A stretch of 64,000 nucleotides of DNA, from assembly GCA_940337035.1 (NCBI GenBank), contig OW679202.1, positions 45,153,763-45,217,762 on the forward strand, read 5' to 3'. The notes beneath the pieces are model-generated. The model was not told the origin of the DNA. It made no database searches and worked only from the letters and a program-made list of their open reading frames with translations. Positions 33,690-46,299 of this stretch are shown piece by piece (the first letter of the stretch is position 1; each line of letters begins with the position of its first letter). The translations under genes were made by a program, and so were the position numbers. The DNA comes from Agriotes lineatus. Taxonomy: Eukaryota > Arthropoda > Insecta > Coleoptera > Elateridae.

Positions 33690-34289
33690 GAATACTGGCA
33701 ACATGTCATCGTTATGTTTATCGCGGCGACTTTTTAGCCGACTCCTGTGTTTTATCGCAGGCGGCTGCCGACTCGGCGTGAACCGCTTCGTGTGTTTTCA
33801 GCCTTAGAAAAGATCCCTGATCGAACTGCATAGAGAAAAAAGAAAAGACCTAGAAGGAGGCTGCTGGATGACGTGGAACACGATGTCAAAAAGCAACGGA
33901 CAGATCGGAATGGCAAAAACTCTTAAGGGGGTCAAGGCTCTTCAATGGCTGTAACGCCATGGAGTAATAGTAGTAATATTATCTCTCTCTTTGCTTACTT
34001 TAAACATGACAGCTTTATGTTAAATTTGGCGAAAATATGGACCTATGTCTATATTGTCTGTCTACAGGAATCCTCCACATAGAGATAACATACTGGTAAT
34101 AGAATAAGAAGATCGAATAGTGAGCCTTTTGCCTAGCCGATTTGCGAGAGAGAAATGTCACTTGTAGTTGTGAGTTTGTTTAAATATAACATGTAGTTAA
34201 GGAATTTTCGTAATTGTTATAACAATACATAGTTCGACAGAAAATGTTTATCATTTTCAAGATACAATAACTTCTGAGCAAAACAAAAC

Positions 34290-35200
34290 TACTTTTTATG
34301 ATTTAAATATCAAATCTGCCAAATAACCGCCACTTTCCTCAATGCAACCCTGAAGTCGTTTGCCACAACTTTACGCAGCATTTCCTCGAGAATAGCTTTA
34401 ATTTAAACATAAATGATGCTTTCTAATTCATCTATGTTGTTGAAATATATGCAACATACTTGTTCCTTCAGATAGCTCAATAGAGAAATCTGGGGCTGTC
34501 AAGTCGAGACTCCACAAAGGCTCGAAATTATTGTCGAAACGCGAAATCAAATGTCTAGGGAGCAAGTCATGTAGAGTTTCCAATTATAGGCAAGCTGTGG
34601 CACCATTTTCCTGGAACCAAACATGTTTGATTCTTCGCCGATGTAACTCTGGTTGAAGAAAATTTGTCAACATCTCTACGAAGCGCTCCAAATTTGTCGT
34701 TTCTGGTTGATCAGTAGCATCTTAAAATATTTAAGGCCGGATGATTACCATTGATCAAACAGCACACCAAACAACCACCTTTGAACTGTGCAATAGTTTT
34801 CCATGAACTTTTATAACGTTTGAGTCAGATTTGAGAACAGTAACAATAATTCTGCTTATTGGAAAATAGAAATTGACTTCGTCAGACTTCAGAACCATTT
34901 GGAAGATCAGGTTTGTTTTGAATCGCTTGGAAGATATTCTAGCAACATTCCAATCGATTTTCTTTGTAATGTGCATCCAGATCTTAAACGGCTTGCACCT
35001 TCTACGAATGAAATTCTAGGTCCAAGTGCAAAACCCTTGAAATATTTCTTTTATAAATGTTGAGTGTTAAGGAGTGCTGTTTTTAGGACTCAAAAGCAAT
35101 TGATACTCGTTCGGTATTCTATTCATTTCTAACAGATTTTCCGCCGGTTTCTTGGCAGTCGGTCAGTCGAGATGGCGCATCCCTTCTGTCTCGTCCAAGT
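34290..35200 (-). pseudogene. Tc1/mariner-superfamily transposase relic (-)
   Basis: Minus-strand text shows SDEVNFYFPISRIIV (about 34880), SSKVVVWCAV (about 34760), ERFVEMLTNFLQPELHRRRI, KHVWFQENGATA (about 34600), ISRFDNNFEPLWSLDLTAPD (about 34520) and LQGCIEESGGYLADLIFK (about 34310). The order is that of the catalytic half of IS630/Tc1/mariner transposases of the FLWG/FQQDGA type. The second catalytic aspartate is N here (QENGA), and WPPRSPD is degraded, so it is inactive. No terminal repeats found. Confidence 0.78.
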
Positions 35201-36924
35201 TTAAACCGCAACTAAAGGCACGTTGTACTGCAGTGATTCACCTTAATATTGCAAAAAAATTTTGCTTGAAAATTCTAGCAATTCATTTTGTTGACTGTCA
35301 CTATTGACATATCAAATATAAATGTCTGCAGATTCTAATGCATGTTTGATCTTCAAGATCATTGCACTATGTCCAAATTTAAAAATGGTTTATTCTGTCA
35401 AACCCAAATATATGGCATTAGAAAATCTAGAATATACAATGGACGCAGTCAAAATTCAGAAGACACACGGTTTAGTGTGCTGGCAGTCACAGATTTAGTT
35501 GATTCTTTTATTCTATTATTGTTATGTTATCACTGTGGCGCACTACTAAGAACACACGCAATATAACCTACCATACATTTATCAATATTATCTTCCTGAC
35601 GTTGCATTTCTACTATTTATCATTACTCACTACTCACTAATTAATACTTATGTAGTAATTGTATTACTTTATAACAAGCAATAGAAGCTATTACAGTTTA
35701 ATTTTATCACAAGCGAGTTCCTTGAGAGCTAAACGTTATTATACAGTCCATGTTCAGTTATCTCGGAAACAATAGGTGCTACCAAGTCGGTAACATAGTA
35801 AAAAGATTCCTTATTGCAGACTTTAGTAGAATCCATTGTAAAATTCTATTTTGATCAGGACTCCCTAGATAGTGGCGAAAAACTTAAAAAGGTAATTTTG
35901 TTGGTAGTTCGCATACCGTCGACGTTAGAATTCAATCAACATCATTTTCATTTAAAACATTTCCATTTAAAGATATCGAAATAGTCGTCCATTAGCTTTA
36001 ACTTCTTCTAGTCCTTCCAAAGTATTTTATTTTGAGAAAATTAACCTTTTTAGTTTTTCGTCATTATCTAGTTAGCATTGAGAGAAATATAAACTATGGT
36101 AAGGGATGTAACTTCAGTCTGTAATAACAAGAAATAATTTTAAATTTTACTGAATTCTTTTTTTCGAGATGGCATTGCTGCACATGGACTGTGGACAACG
36201 TCTGCCATGCAACAAATAAAATTGATGTTTAAACCCTACATACTTATAAATATGCTGTTGAGAGCTACTACATATTCATAGCTCTGTAAAATTACTGGAA
36301 AAATTATATTAAGAAGGATATTGTGGCATTGCCACCCTGTTCCATGCGTGTTGGCACACGTGAACGTTGACTTCAGCTGAAGATAATCCAAATCTAATCT
36401 GAATAATATATTACTGTTCGCAAAACGAAGAAAAGCAGATGGTAATAACACAAACTATAATATATTTGGATCGTGTGGAACAGTCCAGTGTTTACTTTAA
36501 ACTCCAAGGTGTATTTTACTCAAAAATCGAATTATTATCAACGCGTAAACGACGATACTTTCAATTTACGAAATGTGTGGAAATTTATTACTATAAAAAC
36601 ATTGAAATAAATACGAGCTCCCGCCAGGTTAAAATATGAGGTACCGATACTAATCCCTTCAGGCAAAACTGAATGTAGGGTTAATAATTCGAGCATAACA
36701 TAATCATGTTAATATGTTTTCTATATCATTGTTACTATTCGACTATTTACTCCGCTGCACTGCGTATGCACACTGTTGTACAGTTGTATCAGAATTTAGT
36801 TAGTAAATCTGGTGTGAAGCATTAATGACAATTTTTGTTTTATATTTTGGAATATCGCTACGAACAATTGTCGAATAACGAAATGTGAAAACTAAATTTC
36901 GTCACCTTTCGGCCCTGGCCTGGC
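35201..36924. other. AT-rich spacer, nothing recognised
   Basis: Short frames at 35342-35566, 36236-36451 and 36439-36639 show no known motif. Confidence 0.45.
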
Positions 36925-37640
36925 CTACGTGTATAAAGGCACCATCAAATTTTTATTCAGAAAGATAGCAGTGAATCCATCTACAGGTCGGGAAAGGTCA
37001 TTATGAATCCCGTTTTTATGATGAGACTTTCGGTTATCATTGTCAAAACTTTTTGTTACAAAGAGGCTTATAGTTCCATTTATGAGAATATATCTGATTA
37101 ATATGGAAGTTATTTCAATATGTTGACCTAAATGATAAATACTGAGAAAAATGACATCAAAAATTCTTGGGATAAACATTTAGTCAAGGTCAAATATATA
37201 AACATATTCACTTTGAAAGCGATACGATAGATAGTAACTGTTAGAAATACGTAGTATTTCTGCTATAAAATCTATGTTAAACTGATTTTCAAACTCCATT
37301 GATTGATGGGGCGAGGGAAGGATATATAACACAATGTTCAATATCTTTTGTAATGATAGCAACTACTGTGTGATTAAGTTTTGTAGTATGTGCGATTGCT
37401 CAGGGACGAGGCATTTAAATAAAAGATGATAAAGCATCTTCAAACTTTCGTAATAATACACCCCTAGAATGCGCGTTTCCAGGTGGCGGATAAGGGAATT
37501 CCTTCCATATATAGGTAGTACGAGTAAAATGAAATACCTCTCGCGAATCAACAGCCAAGTACCGTCTGTTTGCAAAATCGGTAGCTGAATGAAAACTGGC
37601 CAACAGTTTTGGCAAGCGTGGCGTTTTAATCATCATCACC
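36925..37640 (-). other. Coding-like minus-strand segment, family unknown
   Basis: Two minus frames have protein-like composition. 37415-37639 contains TPRLPKLLASFHSATDFANR, FHFTRTTYIWKEFPYPPPGN and HSRGVLLRKFEDA. 36925-37179 contains RPVDGFTAIFLNKNLMVPLY. Both are less AT-rich than their flanks. They could be a retroelement leader/gag remnant, a decayed host exon pair or another repeat. I recognise no family. Confidence 0.3.
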
Positions 37641-37805
37641 GGCTATTCACATGCGATGATCGAAAAAAAAACTGGTTAGCGATGACAAATTTATTGAAAA
37701 CTTCGGCTTGAACGTTAGGAATCGCAGAATTCTTTAAGCAGCTTGAGCAAAAAATGAACAGTAATTAAACCTTGCGCAAAGATGTTAGAATTTGCAACCA
37801 ATATA

Positions 37806-39204
37806 CAGGGTGTATGGTAAATAGACCACCAAACTTCACAGGGTAATTAATCGTTGTAAATCGAGTCGAATATCTCTCTTTAATTTTTGCCTACCATCTA
37901 TGGTTTTCAAGAAAATCGTGACAGAAGCTTGATGATGCACTGTTTGAGAATCCCTTTTACAATGGAGATCGACTACTGGATAACTTTGAGATTGCGTACT
38001 TTTCTGGCTTATTTAAGGTGGCTAATAGGTTGATATTACTAAGTTAATAAATATTCTACTGTCGATCGATGTCAATGTACTACAAAATCTTAAAATTAGA
38101 AATTGATAAATCTCAGTATTCCATACGCGATTTAATAGATATGCATTTATCAGGCGAATACCGTATAGAAGTACTTTTGTAGCAATATATCAAGGATTAA
38201 GGAAAACCGGTTCTCTAATTCCACAGAAGAAAAACCGTGACCTGAAACGCGCTGAGCGCGTAAACATAGAGGAAGATATTTTGGATAGAGTTTTTCTAAT
38301 CCTGAAATAAGCATACGATAATTTGCCCGTGAAAAATTATTTACGTACAACTTCTGTACCCTTACCAAGTACAAAGAGTTCAACATCTTCAGGTTGCTGA
38401 TTTTACAGCTAGGCGTGCTTTCTGTGAATGGTTTGTAGAAGAAGCTCCCTAATATTTTGTTGATGAACGAGTATACTTTCACTGGAGTGACAATAATCAC
38501 ATGCAATACGTCGTGAAAATTTCCAAATGCGGTTTTCGATGAATATATGGGTAGGTATTGTGGATGGTTATCTTGCAGGTCCATATGAATTACCACAATT
38601 TTCTACCACATGTGCTACCGAGACTTTTAGAAGATGTGCCATTACAAATCCGAAGAAATATGGCTGCTACATGATGGAGCACCAGCTGAACCTATACGTT
38701 GGCCGGCAAGGTCGCCCCATTTAACACCAATGGATTTTTTCTTTTGGGGGTCACTGGTGTATCAAACAGAAATTCAAACAGAGCAAGAACTTCGGGAACT
38801 TATTTTTGCTACCGCCGCCGCCGCCATTAGACAAGCCGCTAATATGCTAAGAAGATTGCAATAAAATTGATTAAGGCGTGGCAAGACTTGTGTAATATGA
38901 ACGGAGGTCATTTTGAGCAGTTATTACATTGATAACTCCATGCAGAAACCAGCTACAGTTATTGTTGTTAATTTTAATAATGTTTATAAAGTTGTTATTG
39001 CGTTTTGTTGCTTAGCAATAGAGTTCTATTGTTATACGTATTTACTCAATTCATATGAAGATAATCGTGCTTCTCAAACAGTGGAGATGCATATTTTTGG
39101 AATAAACCATTCATGTAAATGAAAAATGAAAGAGAGGTATTCGATTTAGTTTAACGTTCTTTATTATCCTCTGAGGTTTGTTGGTCTATTTACCTTACAC
39201 CTTG
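37806..39204 (+). mobile_element. Full-length Tc1/mariner-type element, TIR to TIR, inactive
   Basis: Left end CAGGGTGTATGGTAAATAGA and inverted right end CAAGGTGTAAGGTAAATAGA continue matching through CCACCAAACTTCA/CCAACAAACCTCA. TA flanks both ends (37804-37805, 39205-39206). 1399 bp is a normal autonomous length for the superfamily. Inside is a transposase in broken frames: RKTGSLIPQKKNRDLKRAER (about 38200), INIWVGIVDGYLAGPYELP-type text (about 38530), WLLHDGAPAEPIRWPARSPH (38661 on), LTPMDFFFWGSLVYQTEIQT (about 38715) and RRGKTC near 38870. Two catalytic aspartates are recognisable; SPDLTP has become SPHLTP. Confidence 0.9.
38180..38905 (+). pseudogene. Transposase of the Tc1/mariner-type element
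   Basis: The N-terminal half near 38100-38300 has helix-turn-helix-like text (RDLIDMHLSGEYR, SLIPQKKNRDLKRAERVNIE). The catalytic half lies in two frames (38527-38724 and 38634-38864) that overlap around a frameshift near 38620-38660. The HDGA box is at 38670-38681 and the terminal MDFFFWG box near 38730. About 60 codons between GPYELP and HDGAPA are missing against the family layout, so a deletion accompanies the shift. It cannot be active. Confidence 0.83.
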
Positions 39205-39269
39205 TAGAGAGAACTAAGATTACTGGGTAATAATGACGACCCGATTGTAATAGTCAATCCGATGAAAGA

Positions 39270-39830
39270 AAAAGTGGAGGAATATCTATATCTATAACAG
39301 ACGGTGAAGTTGGGAAAAGAAAACCAAACTTTGAAAATAAGAATAAAAATAAATTGGGACAGCATGGGACCAGCCTTTAAAAGTTAACATAAAATCAGAA
39401 CATAGATGAACCCATAAATATGAAGGAGAAGGTTTATGCAATCTATATTTTGCCTATGTTAATATATATAAACAACGAGTATCATCTATAAAAGCGCAGA
39501 AAAACTGAAACTGACACACAGAACGATAGAGTATGCAATCTTAGGCATTATTCTGAGAGATAAGGTGAGAAATGAAGATATTAGACAAAGAACTAAAACT
39601 ACTGATATCGAGCATCAAGTACCTCAACTCAAATGGCAGTGGAGTGGACGTTGCCAAAGAAGACTGAACACTGGAGGTCAGGTACAGATCACGACGAACA
39701 AAGACCAACCACGAGATGGATAGATGATGTTAGGAAGATATAAACTGGATGCAAACCGTGCAAAACATAAATGCATGGAAAGAAATTGAGGAGGCAGAGG
39801 CTGAGAAGAGAGATTGTTCTTGTGAACTCT
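39270..39830 (+). pseudogene. RTE-like LINE 3' end (+)
   Basis: Blocks: YLGQTVKLGKENQTLKIRIK (about 39290), KYEGEGLCNLYFAY, EKLKLTHRTIEYA and RDKVRNEDIRQRTKTTDI (about 39555-39610). Then come LKWQWSGR-type text, TRWIDDVRKI (about 39715) and NWMQTVQNINAWKEIEEAE. This is the post-RT region of the family at 2-1902 and 52.8-54.5 kb. 5'-truncated just before YLGQ. It begins only about 65 bp after the Tc1-type element. Confidence 0.78.
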
Positions 39831-41072
39831 AAATGTATCACTTAATTTGGAAATGTGGTCATGTTTGTGATCTATTTCTATGTACGAAGGTTTTTGTACT
39901 GCTTTAAAAGTATCTCCAGATTCAACGATTGCTTCAATAAGTTTATAAAATTCTTACACCAAGTTCTCGATTAGCTTTCTGTACGTAGAGAGGAATACTC
40001 CAATGACTTCTAAGCAGTTGGAAATTACAAATGACGTGACGTTGTGGAAAAATTGCTTCCACCGAACTTCCGATTACTTATATTTCCAGCCCAGTTTAGT
40101 CTATATGTTTCAAATATACAGTGTCAATATAGCACTCTTACCAGTAATTTTTCTGAAAATTTTTGAATGGTACCAAGGTTGGGAAAGTGTATATTAGCAA
40201 AGTCGGTATGGATCGGTAATCTATTTAAGATTTAGTCTATTCTTCAATATTTCTATGGAAATTGGAGGCAATTTAGGCATTATTTGCTAGAGTTCTTAAA
40301 CACAAATAATTTTTGTGCGAAAAAAATATGTAGGAGGGTTACACTTGTCTATTAGTAGGCGTAGACACAATTAAATGGTCATAATATTGCAATTTTTATT
40401 CTTCTGGGAACAGAATCTTGTATTGGAATAAAGTATGTTTCATTGCTGTATAATTTCTTGAGAAAATAACAGACAATCCCAAACGTAACAATTATAATCA
40501 CACCCGATAAACAAGCGATTGCCAATAAATTAACATCTTAATCATTCAATAGGAGGAAATATTTAAAAGCTGTTCCTACAAAAGTTACTTATATTAACAA
40601 ACTCTACTTAGTAATTTACAGGAAGATTTCAGTTTCCGTTTAAATTAAGAAATTTAGGTTAGGTTGAATCTACTCCAGGTGTACTCTGGTGCAAGTTAAT
40701 ATTATAAATAGATTCGTCATACCGACTCTGGTAAAGGAAATTTTTCCAACCCTCTATGATTAACGATTTCCCAAAAAAATCTGTCCAGGAGGTTATTACA
40801 CCCGGCAGTTAACTTATCAATCTAAACTTATCATAATTAAAAAAATTATAATTGAAGCAGTTGGCTAAACATAGGCGGGTCATATATTGGGAATATAGCA
40901 GGTTCTAAGAAACTCTCATTTTGGAGTAGGTATTTTAATTCCTAAAACAGCGGTACAATAGAATAATAAATAGCGATAGGGTATTTTTGAACTAGGACAT
41001 TACAAAACTTTAAATATCTCGGAGTACAACGAAGGTTTAAGTTCGACTTGTGGTGAAGAAGCTACTATTTTG
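39831..41072. other. AT-rich spacer, nothing recognised
   Basis: No motif. The 40003-40197 plus frame is unremarkable. Confidence 0.45.
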
Positions 41073-41300
41073 CCGCTGATACAAGGAATTGAGTGTGAAA
41101 GGGATTCTGTTCAGACCCAGAAAAGGGCAGAGCTCTTACAGCTGTTACCAAAGAAAACACTGCTGCGGTTAAGAAAATAACTGAAGAGGACAATGAGACC
41201 ACTTAGTGCGGTAATAGAGCATCTTCATAATTGAATCCTCGGCGGTTAACACTATTATCATACACGATCACCTGCATGTTAGGAATGGCAGTTGTTTAGT
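41073..41300 (+). pseudogene. mariner transposase N-terminal fragment (+)
   Basis: DPEKGRALTAVTKENTAAVK (41114 on) is followed, in another frame, by IESSAVNTIIHDHLHVRNGS (41230-41292). These are the second helix-turn-helix region of mariner (SETMAR-like) transposases: the DPRSGRP-type hook, then the I-x-x-S-x-x-T-I-L-H-x-H-L motif. The catalytic domain is absent; the match ends at about 41300. No terminal repeat found. Confidence 0.72.
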
Positions 41301-44300
41301 AACACTCAGCTTATAACTTCCTATTGAATTTTTTGGGGTAAAAATGAATAATCTTTTACTAACTGCTACATGCAATCATTCAATATTATTACATTTCTTG
41401 TTAATCGTGCCATATAAAGTTTTTTCTGAATAAAACTAATTTAAGTTCGTGTTATTAATTTAAAAGGTTGCTGAAATAACAATTTAAAAATAACTTAGAA
41501 AACGTATTTGCTTTCAGAAAAATTGCAACAGCCTTGAAACTGATGATAATCTATTGTCACATAAATTGTAAATGATGAAATTTTGTATACACACTCTCAT
41601 TTTCATGTTCGTTTCAAAAATATTCACTGTTATAATCTATTCGGGTTAGTTGCTTTTAGTTAATTTTGGCGGATTTTGCTTTACTGTTTTTCCAGTAGAA
41701 TCAAGTGTTTTGTCTGCATGTCAGCATATAGTAATATTTATTAAGTGGTTTTATTTTTTGTTTGAACGGTATGCAAACTACAACTGATACTGTTTGATCT
41801 TTGTAATACGTATATACTTGATCTAGTAATTTTAGAAAATATATATTAACAAAAGTAAACCAGTAAATCTATGACAAAATTATTTCTTGCCTTAAATTAG
41901 TTAGGGAGGCACTATAATGCAGAAAACCTGGAGCTAACATGATTTTATAAGTTTTAAAGTTAATACCTTTCACCTAGAAAATCGCATTTAAAGTGTAAAA
42001 ATGTCCTTTCCGGCTGTAACTTTGGTTTTCACAAACACTTCTGCTTTAAACCTGCCACTCCCAAGTGTCCGTCGCCTTTTTATCTGTGCATCCTCACGGA
42101 CCTGCACCCTTGAGGCTCACACCCTTTTGCTGGCACCTAAATGGCCGGACTCTTATACCCAGCTCCGTATACATTCTTCTGTCAAATCAGTTCATTGTTT
42201 TGAAATGTTCACTATGTTGGAAATTTCGGGTTTTATTTTTTCAGTTACAACAGTGTAACAAAGTACTACTGATGAATTAAACTTTAAATTCAACTAAAAC
42301 GACAATTCTAGTGGTATAAAAGCTTGATGCATAAAGAACATGACGATGGAACTCTTTGTTTGATACGACTGTGACACTACTAGTGAGATAAAACGAAGAC
42401 AATCTATTAAGAATGACCAAACCTAAAAGAGGAAATACGTGGTTGCACTTTTCTCGTTGGCAGAAATCGTCACTTTTGTTTAAGTTGTGTGTCTGGTAAG
42501 ATCTAAATTTTCAGCAACTTTTTATTTCTTTTACATTTCGATGTATCAGATGTCTTTCTTGCTTAAATTTATTACAGAATTTTTGTTAAGTAATTATGTA
42601 GCGTTAAGTTAGGATATTATTACACATTTTTTTAAAAATAATAAATTGTGAGCAAAGAAATTTTAGATTTTAGATTTAGTGATTCTATTAAAAGGGGAAC
42701 GGGGTGACTTAGAAGTTTAGAAGCTATTATTAATTACTAATTACTAACAGTAGAAGTAGGTCGTTTGACTTATGTGTTACTCATTTTCATTTCTGAAACG
42801 AGATTTTTACTTAACCTTTTAAGTACAAACGACTACAGGCTCTTATGTTATGAACATCGTTTACTGCTACTGTTGAAAACTCTGATGGTAACAATCATGG
42901 ATAATTACATAGTCGTAATATTAAAAACAGTTTCCACATCTGTAGATTGTAGCCTATTACATTACTGTAATATTTATATTTCCTTTAAAGCTCCAAATGT
43001 GTGAAATAAAATATCCATTTCAGTAACTTTGAGGAAATGGAAAAGTACGAGTATTTTTAACTTGCACTAAATAGATAATTATATTTGGTTTCTGTGAGTT
43101 ATAATTTGTTACCTCTCTGGGTAAAGCCAGTAATATGTAGTACTAAAAGCGCGACGTTGGAAGCAAAACTCAATTCTAGAGTTATGTAGTTGAGTTCTAT
43201 TCTACATTCTAATTAAAAAAAGTAGTAAACGACGGTAAGGCAGGTACAATCAAGCATTAACTATGATTAGTGGTATCATCCACATTTGGTAAAGTAACCG
43301 GTATATTTTATAGCACTAGAAAAAGAGGGCTGAAATTCCCTTTAGATACATACCAACAAAAACTGAACTTACTATTTGTTACTTTTATTATGCACAAATG
43401 TTAAAATACTGTACTACGAAAAATTAATTTCATTGACCTTTAACATTTGCTGTAGATTTATGTATGGTGAAAAAGGTCCATCAAATGCAGTGCTAATTAT
43501 CTCTTGTACATTTAAAAAAATATATATTCTTTTCTAATTGTCACATACGTTTCAATTTCGTCAATAATCTTTGTTAAATAGCTTTAAAGCTTTTAAGCAG
43601 TAATTTTCAATCGACTAATGTTGTTCCATATTACAAGAACATGATTAAACGGTATCCTGATACTAAAAACATTAAAAGAAAGAGTTTATAATCAATGATG
43701 AAACATTAATTAAACTTTACCAAAACACCTTCTTTTAATAAAAGCAGTTTCTTTGAAATTTCCTATTGCTCTAGGTTGGAAATTATCATATATCGCATAG
43801 AGGGATAGACAAACTAATATATACCCTTCAATTTTGTGACCTGAACTTTCACAGCCGCACACAATAACACGAAAATATTATGACACTGAGAAGTATTCGA
43901 ATTCTTACCATTTTTATAGTCTGAACGAATAAACTGGAGCACCTACAGTGGTAGCAGCCCAATAAAAATAATGAAACATACAAAAGCAGCTGATACTGAT
44001 TTTGTCTACCCTTATTTTTTTAAAATATCCAACTTATCAAGAATGGAAATCGTATAATAAAATTGTGCTCATTTAATTGATTTAGCTCACTTGCGATTAC
44101 TTTTCTTATTTAAGTTCGATACTTACCCATGATTAGAATTTGGAAGAATTTACGATACAATTGGAGGATGTAAGAGATAAATTGCAATAAGAACGAACAG
44201 TGAAGAAGCTGGAAAAAAGACGCTCTGTTTAATCTGATCTAGACTCAGCGGAAACCATGCATACACTAATGAAGAGGGATATAAAATCCGGTAGAAAAGA

Positions 44301-46299
44301 CGAGAAGAAAAGAGGAGGAGTCAGAAAAATGTGAATGAAAGGCATAGAAGGACTAGAAGAAGTAGGAAACAAAAAGTGAAAAACTGAGCAAAATTAAAAT
44401 ATTAGACAAAGGACAAATACTGCAAAAACTAACTGCTTTATGTATTTTATTCTAGCTACTTTGGACTGGATATTTAACATTTTATTACTCGAGAACAGGT
44501 TTCAGCTATAACTCCTGCTACGCAATATAGTATTCCTTCAATAGTTTTAAAGACGTGCAGAAACTTTAGAATTGCTTCGTTTCTAAAGATTTTTAAAATT
44601 TGCAACTGCTATCCAGAAATTTTAGCAACACTTGCTTTCGAGTCGGCTTGGACAATCTTATGATTAGTTTTATTCCATCGCAGAAACTTTCCTGGGATGT
44701 TCTCAGCGATTTTTGAAACTTTCAGTTTCACATTTTATTATGGTTCCAGATACGTAGAATATAGTACTTGAATATTTAACATTTAAAGTGCCTCTAAGCA
44801 TTCCATCGATTATTGTCTCAGTACAAGCAGGGTTAATAATAGCCATAACAAAACTATTACCCCTTAGTTCTAAGGGGCAATTTGAAAGTTATTTTATCGC
44901 TATCGAGATCTGTCTTTTGTTGACTTTTAATGTGTAAATTGGTAAAAATACCTGTTTGCTAAAATTTTCTCATAACAATGAGCATTGCCATAATGGCAAG
45001 CAATGTTAATGAAGATGTCTTTTTGATACGAACAGCACGCGTGAAAGAACCGATACTCGTTTAGTCAATCTTAAGTTGACAAGAAAAGTTATTCGTAAGA
45101 TAGCAGCTCCATTACTCACATATCTTATAAAAAATAGGGCGAATACGTGCGTCAAAAGGACTCAGAAATATACACTTCCTATTGAATATGTTAGAAATTG
45201 AAAAACTCTCTTAGACGATCCAAATCAGGTTATATAAGAATAAAGATTTTCCGGCTTTCTGATTCAGTCATCAAAGGCATAAACGACTAATTTTATTATT
45301 CGATTGTGGCGTCGCATTGATTTAAACTCTAGAGGGCTACCAGTAATTGTTTTTTCACTGAGCCTCCAGCATTTACTCAGGACAAATTTGCTTCTAAAAA
45401 CATTTACGTTGTTAAAACAGTACACTGTTATTAATAACTATTGACTTTGCGATGCCTTGAAAGTTTATTTTGCCCTTTTTCTACATTTATTCGCCATTTA
45501 TTCCTTCAATTAACGTCTTAATCTGCAGAACCGGAGCAAAGCAACGCATCGTTTCATTTAGTGAATTATTAACGCAATTTAAAAACGGAATTTTCTCAAA
45601 TGCACACATATCTGTGCAGTTGTAACATAATGTAGCTGAAGGAAACGAAAACAAAACGAGCTGTATAATGTAGTAGTCGAAAGATTCCGTTGTACATTTT
45701 TACAGAGTCTGTAATCATAGATGGTATTAAAGGCTGGAGCTTAGTTGTCGGAGACAGTGAATCGAGATCAGCTATTTCTACTCTACATACGATTTTACCT
45801 TAGTGTACGAACACATAAATGTTCTTTGATGAAAGTGTGTAATATAAAAATTGCTTCATGTTTGCCCGTGATTGTACATTCAACAATAAACAATGATATC
45901 CTAATACTTACAATTACAAAAAATATAATAAAATACACTCATTTTTTCACATATATTTATATGTACTATATTTAATTTACAAAAATTAAAATTTTTAAAA
46001 CATCACTAATGTTAGTAGGTATATAGTGTATCCACATCGTCATATTAAGTATGTGGATCTTGTAAACCATAAAAAATAGAGGTTCGGTTACGTAAGACAA
46101 ATATTCAGCACATTCCAAGTAATTAAGAAACGTACAAGACGGATAGAAATGTCTGCTTGCGTTCAAGATTCTGTTTTATAATTGGCGTGCGTGATGAGAT
46201 ACATGGAAATTGTGTTGACATTAGTAGGATAGTTCTTTGTCTAGTTGCTATTGAAACATATGAACCATGATATAATTTAAACAGAAATACAATGTCTTT
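41301..46299. other. 5-kb AT-rich stretch, nothing recognised
   Basis: I see no RT, transposase, SINE promoter or RNA gene. Frames of 60-85 codons (42001-42258, 42765-43004, 45745-45975) match nothing known to me. A purine-rich block at 44190-44420 is LINE-like in composition only. Confidence 0.5.

Larger units (their letters stand above)
33173..33803 (+). mobile_element. Harbinger-like MITE copy B with MADF fragment
   Basis: Ends read GGCTGAAAACACACGAAGCG and its inverse GTGTTTTCAGCC, flanked by TTA on both sides (33170-33172, 33804-33806). It is 631 bp and opposite in orientation to copy A, from which it is separated by only 45 bp of LINE. GAGTCGGCGGCCGAGTCGGC-type subterminal repeats follow the left end. 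Between AAAACAGACG (about 33270) and GCGCGGTTTTC (about 33365) it holds a GC-rich block with repeated CGTACGC units that copy A lacks. It also carries the same truncated MADF frame. Confidence 0.9.
31320..33980 (+). pseudogene. LINE ORF2 relic (+) carrying two MITE insertions
   Basis: LINE blocks lie at 31320-32542, 33128-33169 and 33807-33980. In order: NIKIWVDFFQKLLN, RELKHNKAPGHDGITAKFI (fingers), QPVYKKYDRAKYENYTGISP, TGLGQGDIISTQLFNTCMEK (about 31960), FKYLGSNINEKN (about 32212), VLTKADENALTTCE (about 32410) and NNAELY (about 32512). After the first MITE comes VTEIKRAILR then IGHL. After the second comes EKIPDRTA, then RPRRRLLDDVEHDVK and 3'-UTR-like text. Removing each MITE with one TTA gives …PDLVTEIKR… and …IGHLEKIPDRTA…, both in frame. 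Stops elsewhere show it is dead. Confidence 0.86.

Noticed and set aside
38810..38826. CCG triplet run as a separate repeat
   Set aside because: It lies in the transposase frame (Ala-Ala-Ala) of the Tc1-type relic and needs no other explanation.
42001..42280. Two overlapping frames with balanced composition
   Set aside because: No motif, no conserved pattern and mutually overlapping; cannot be supported as genes.
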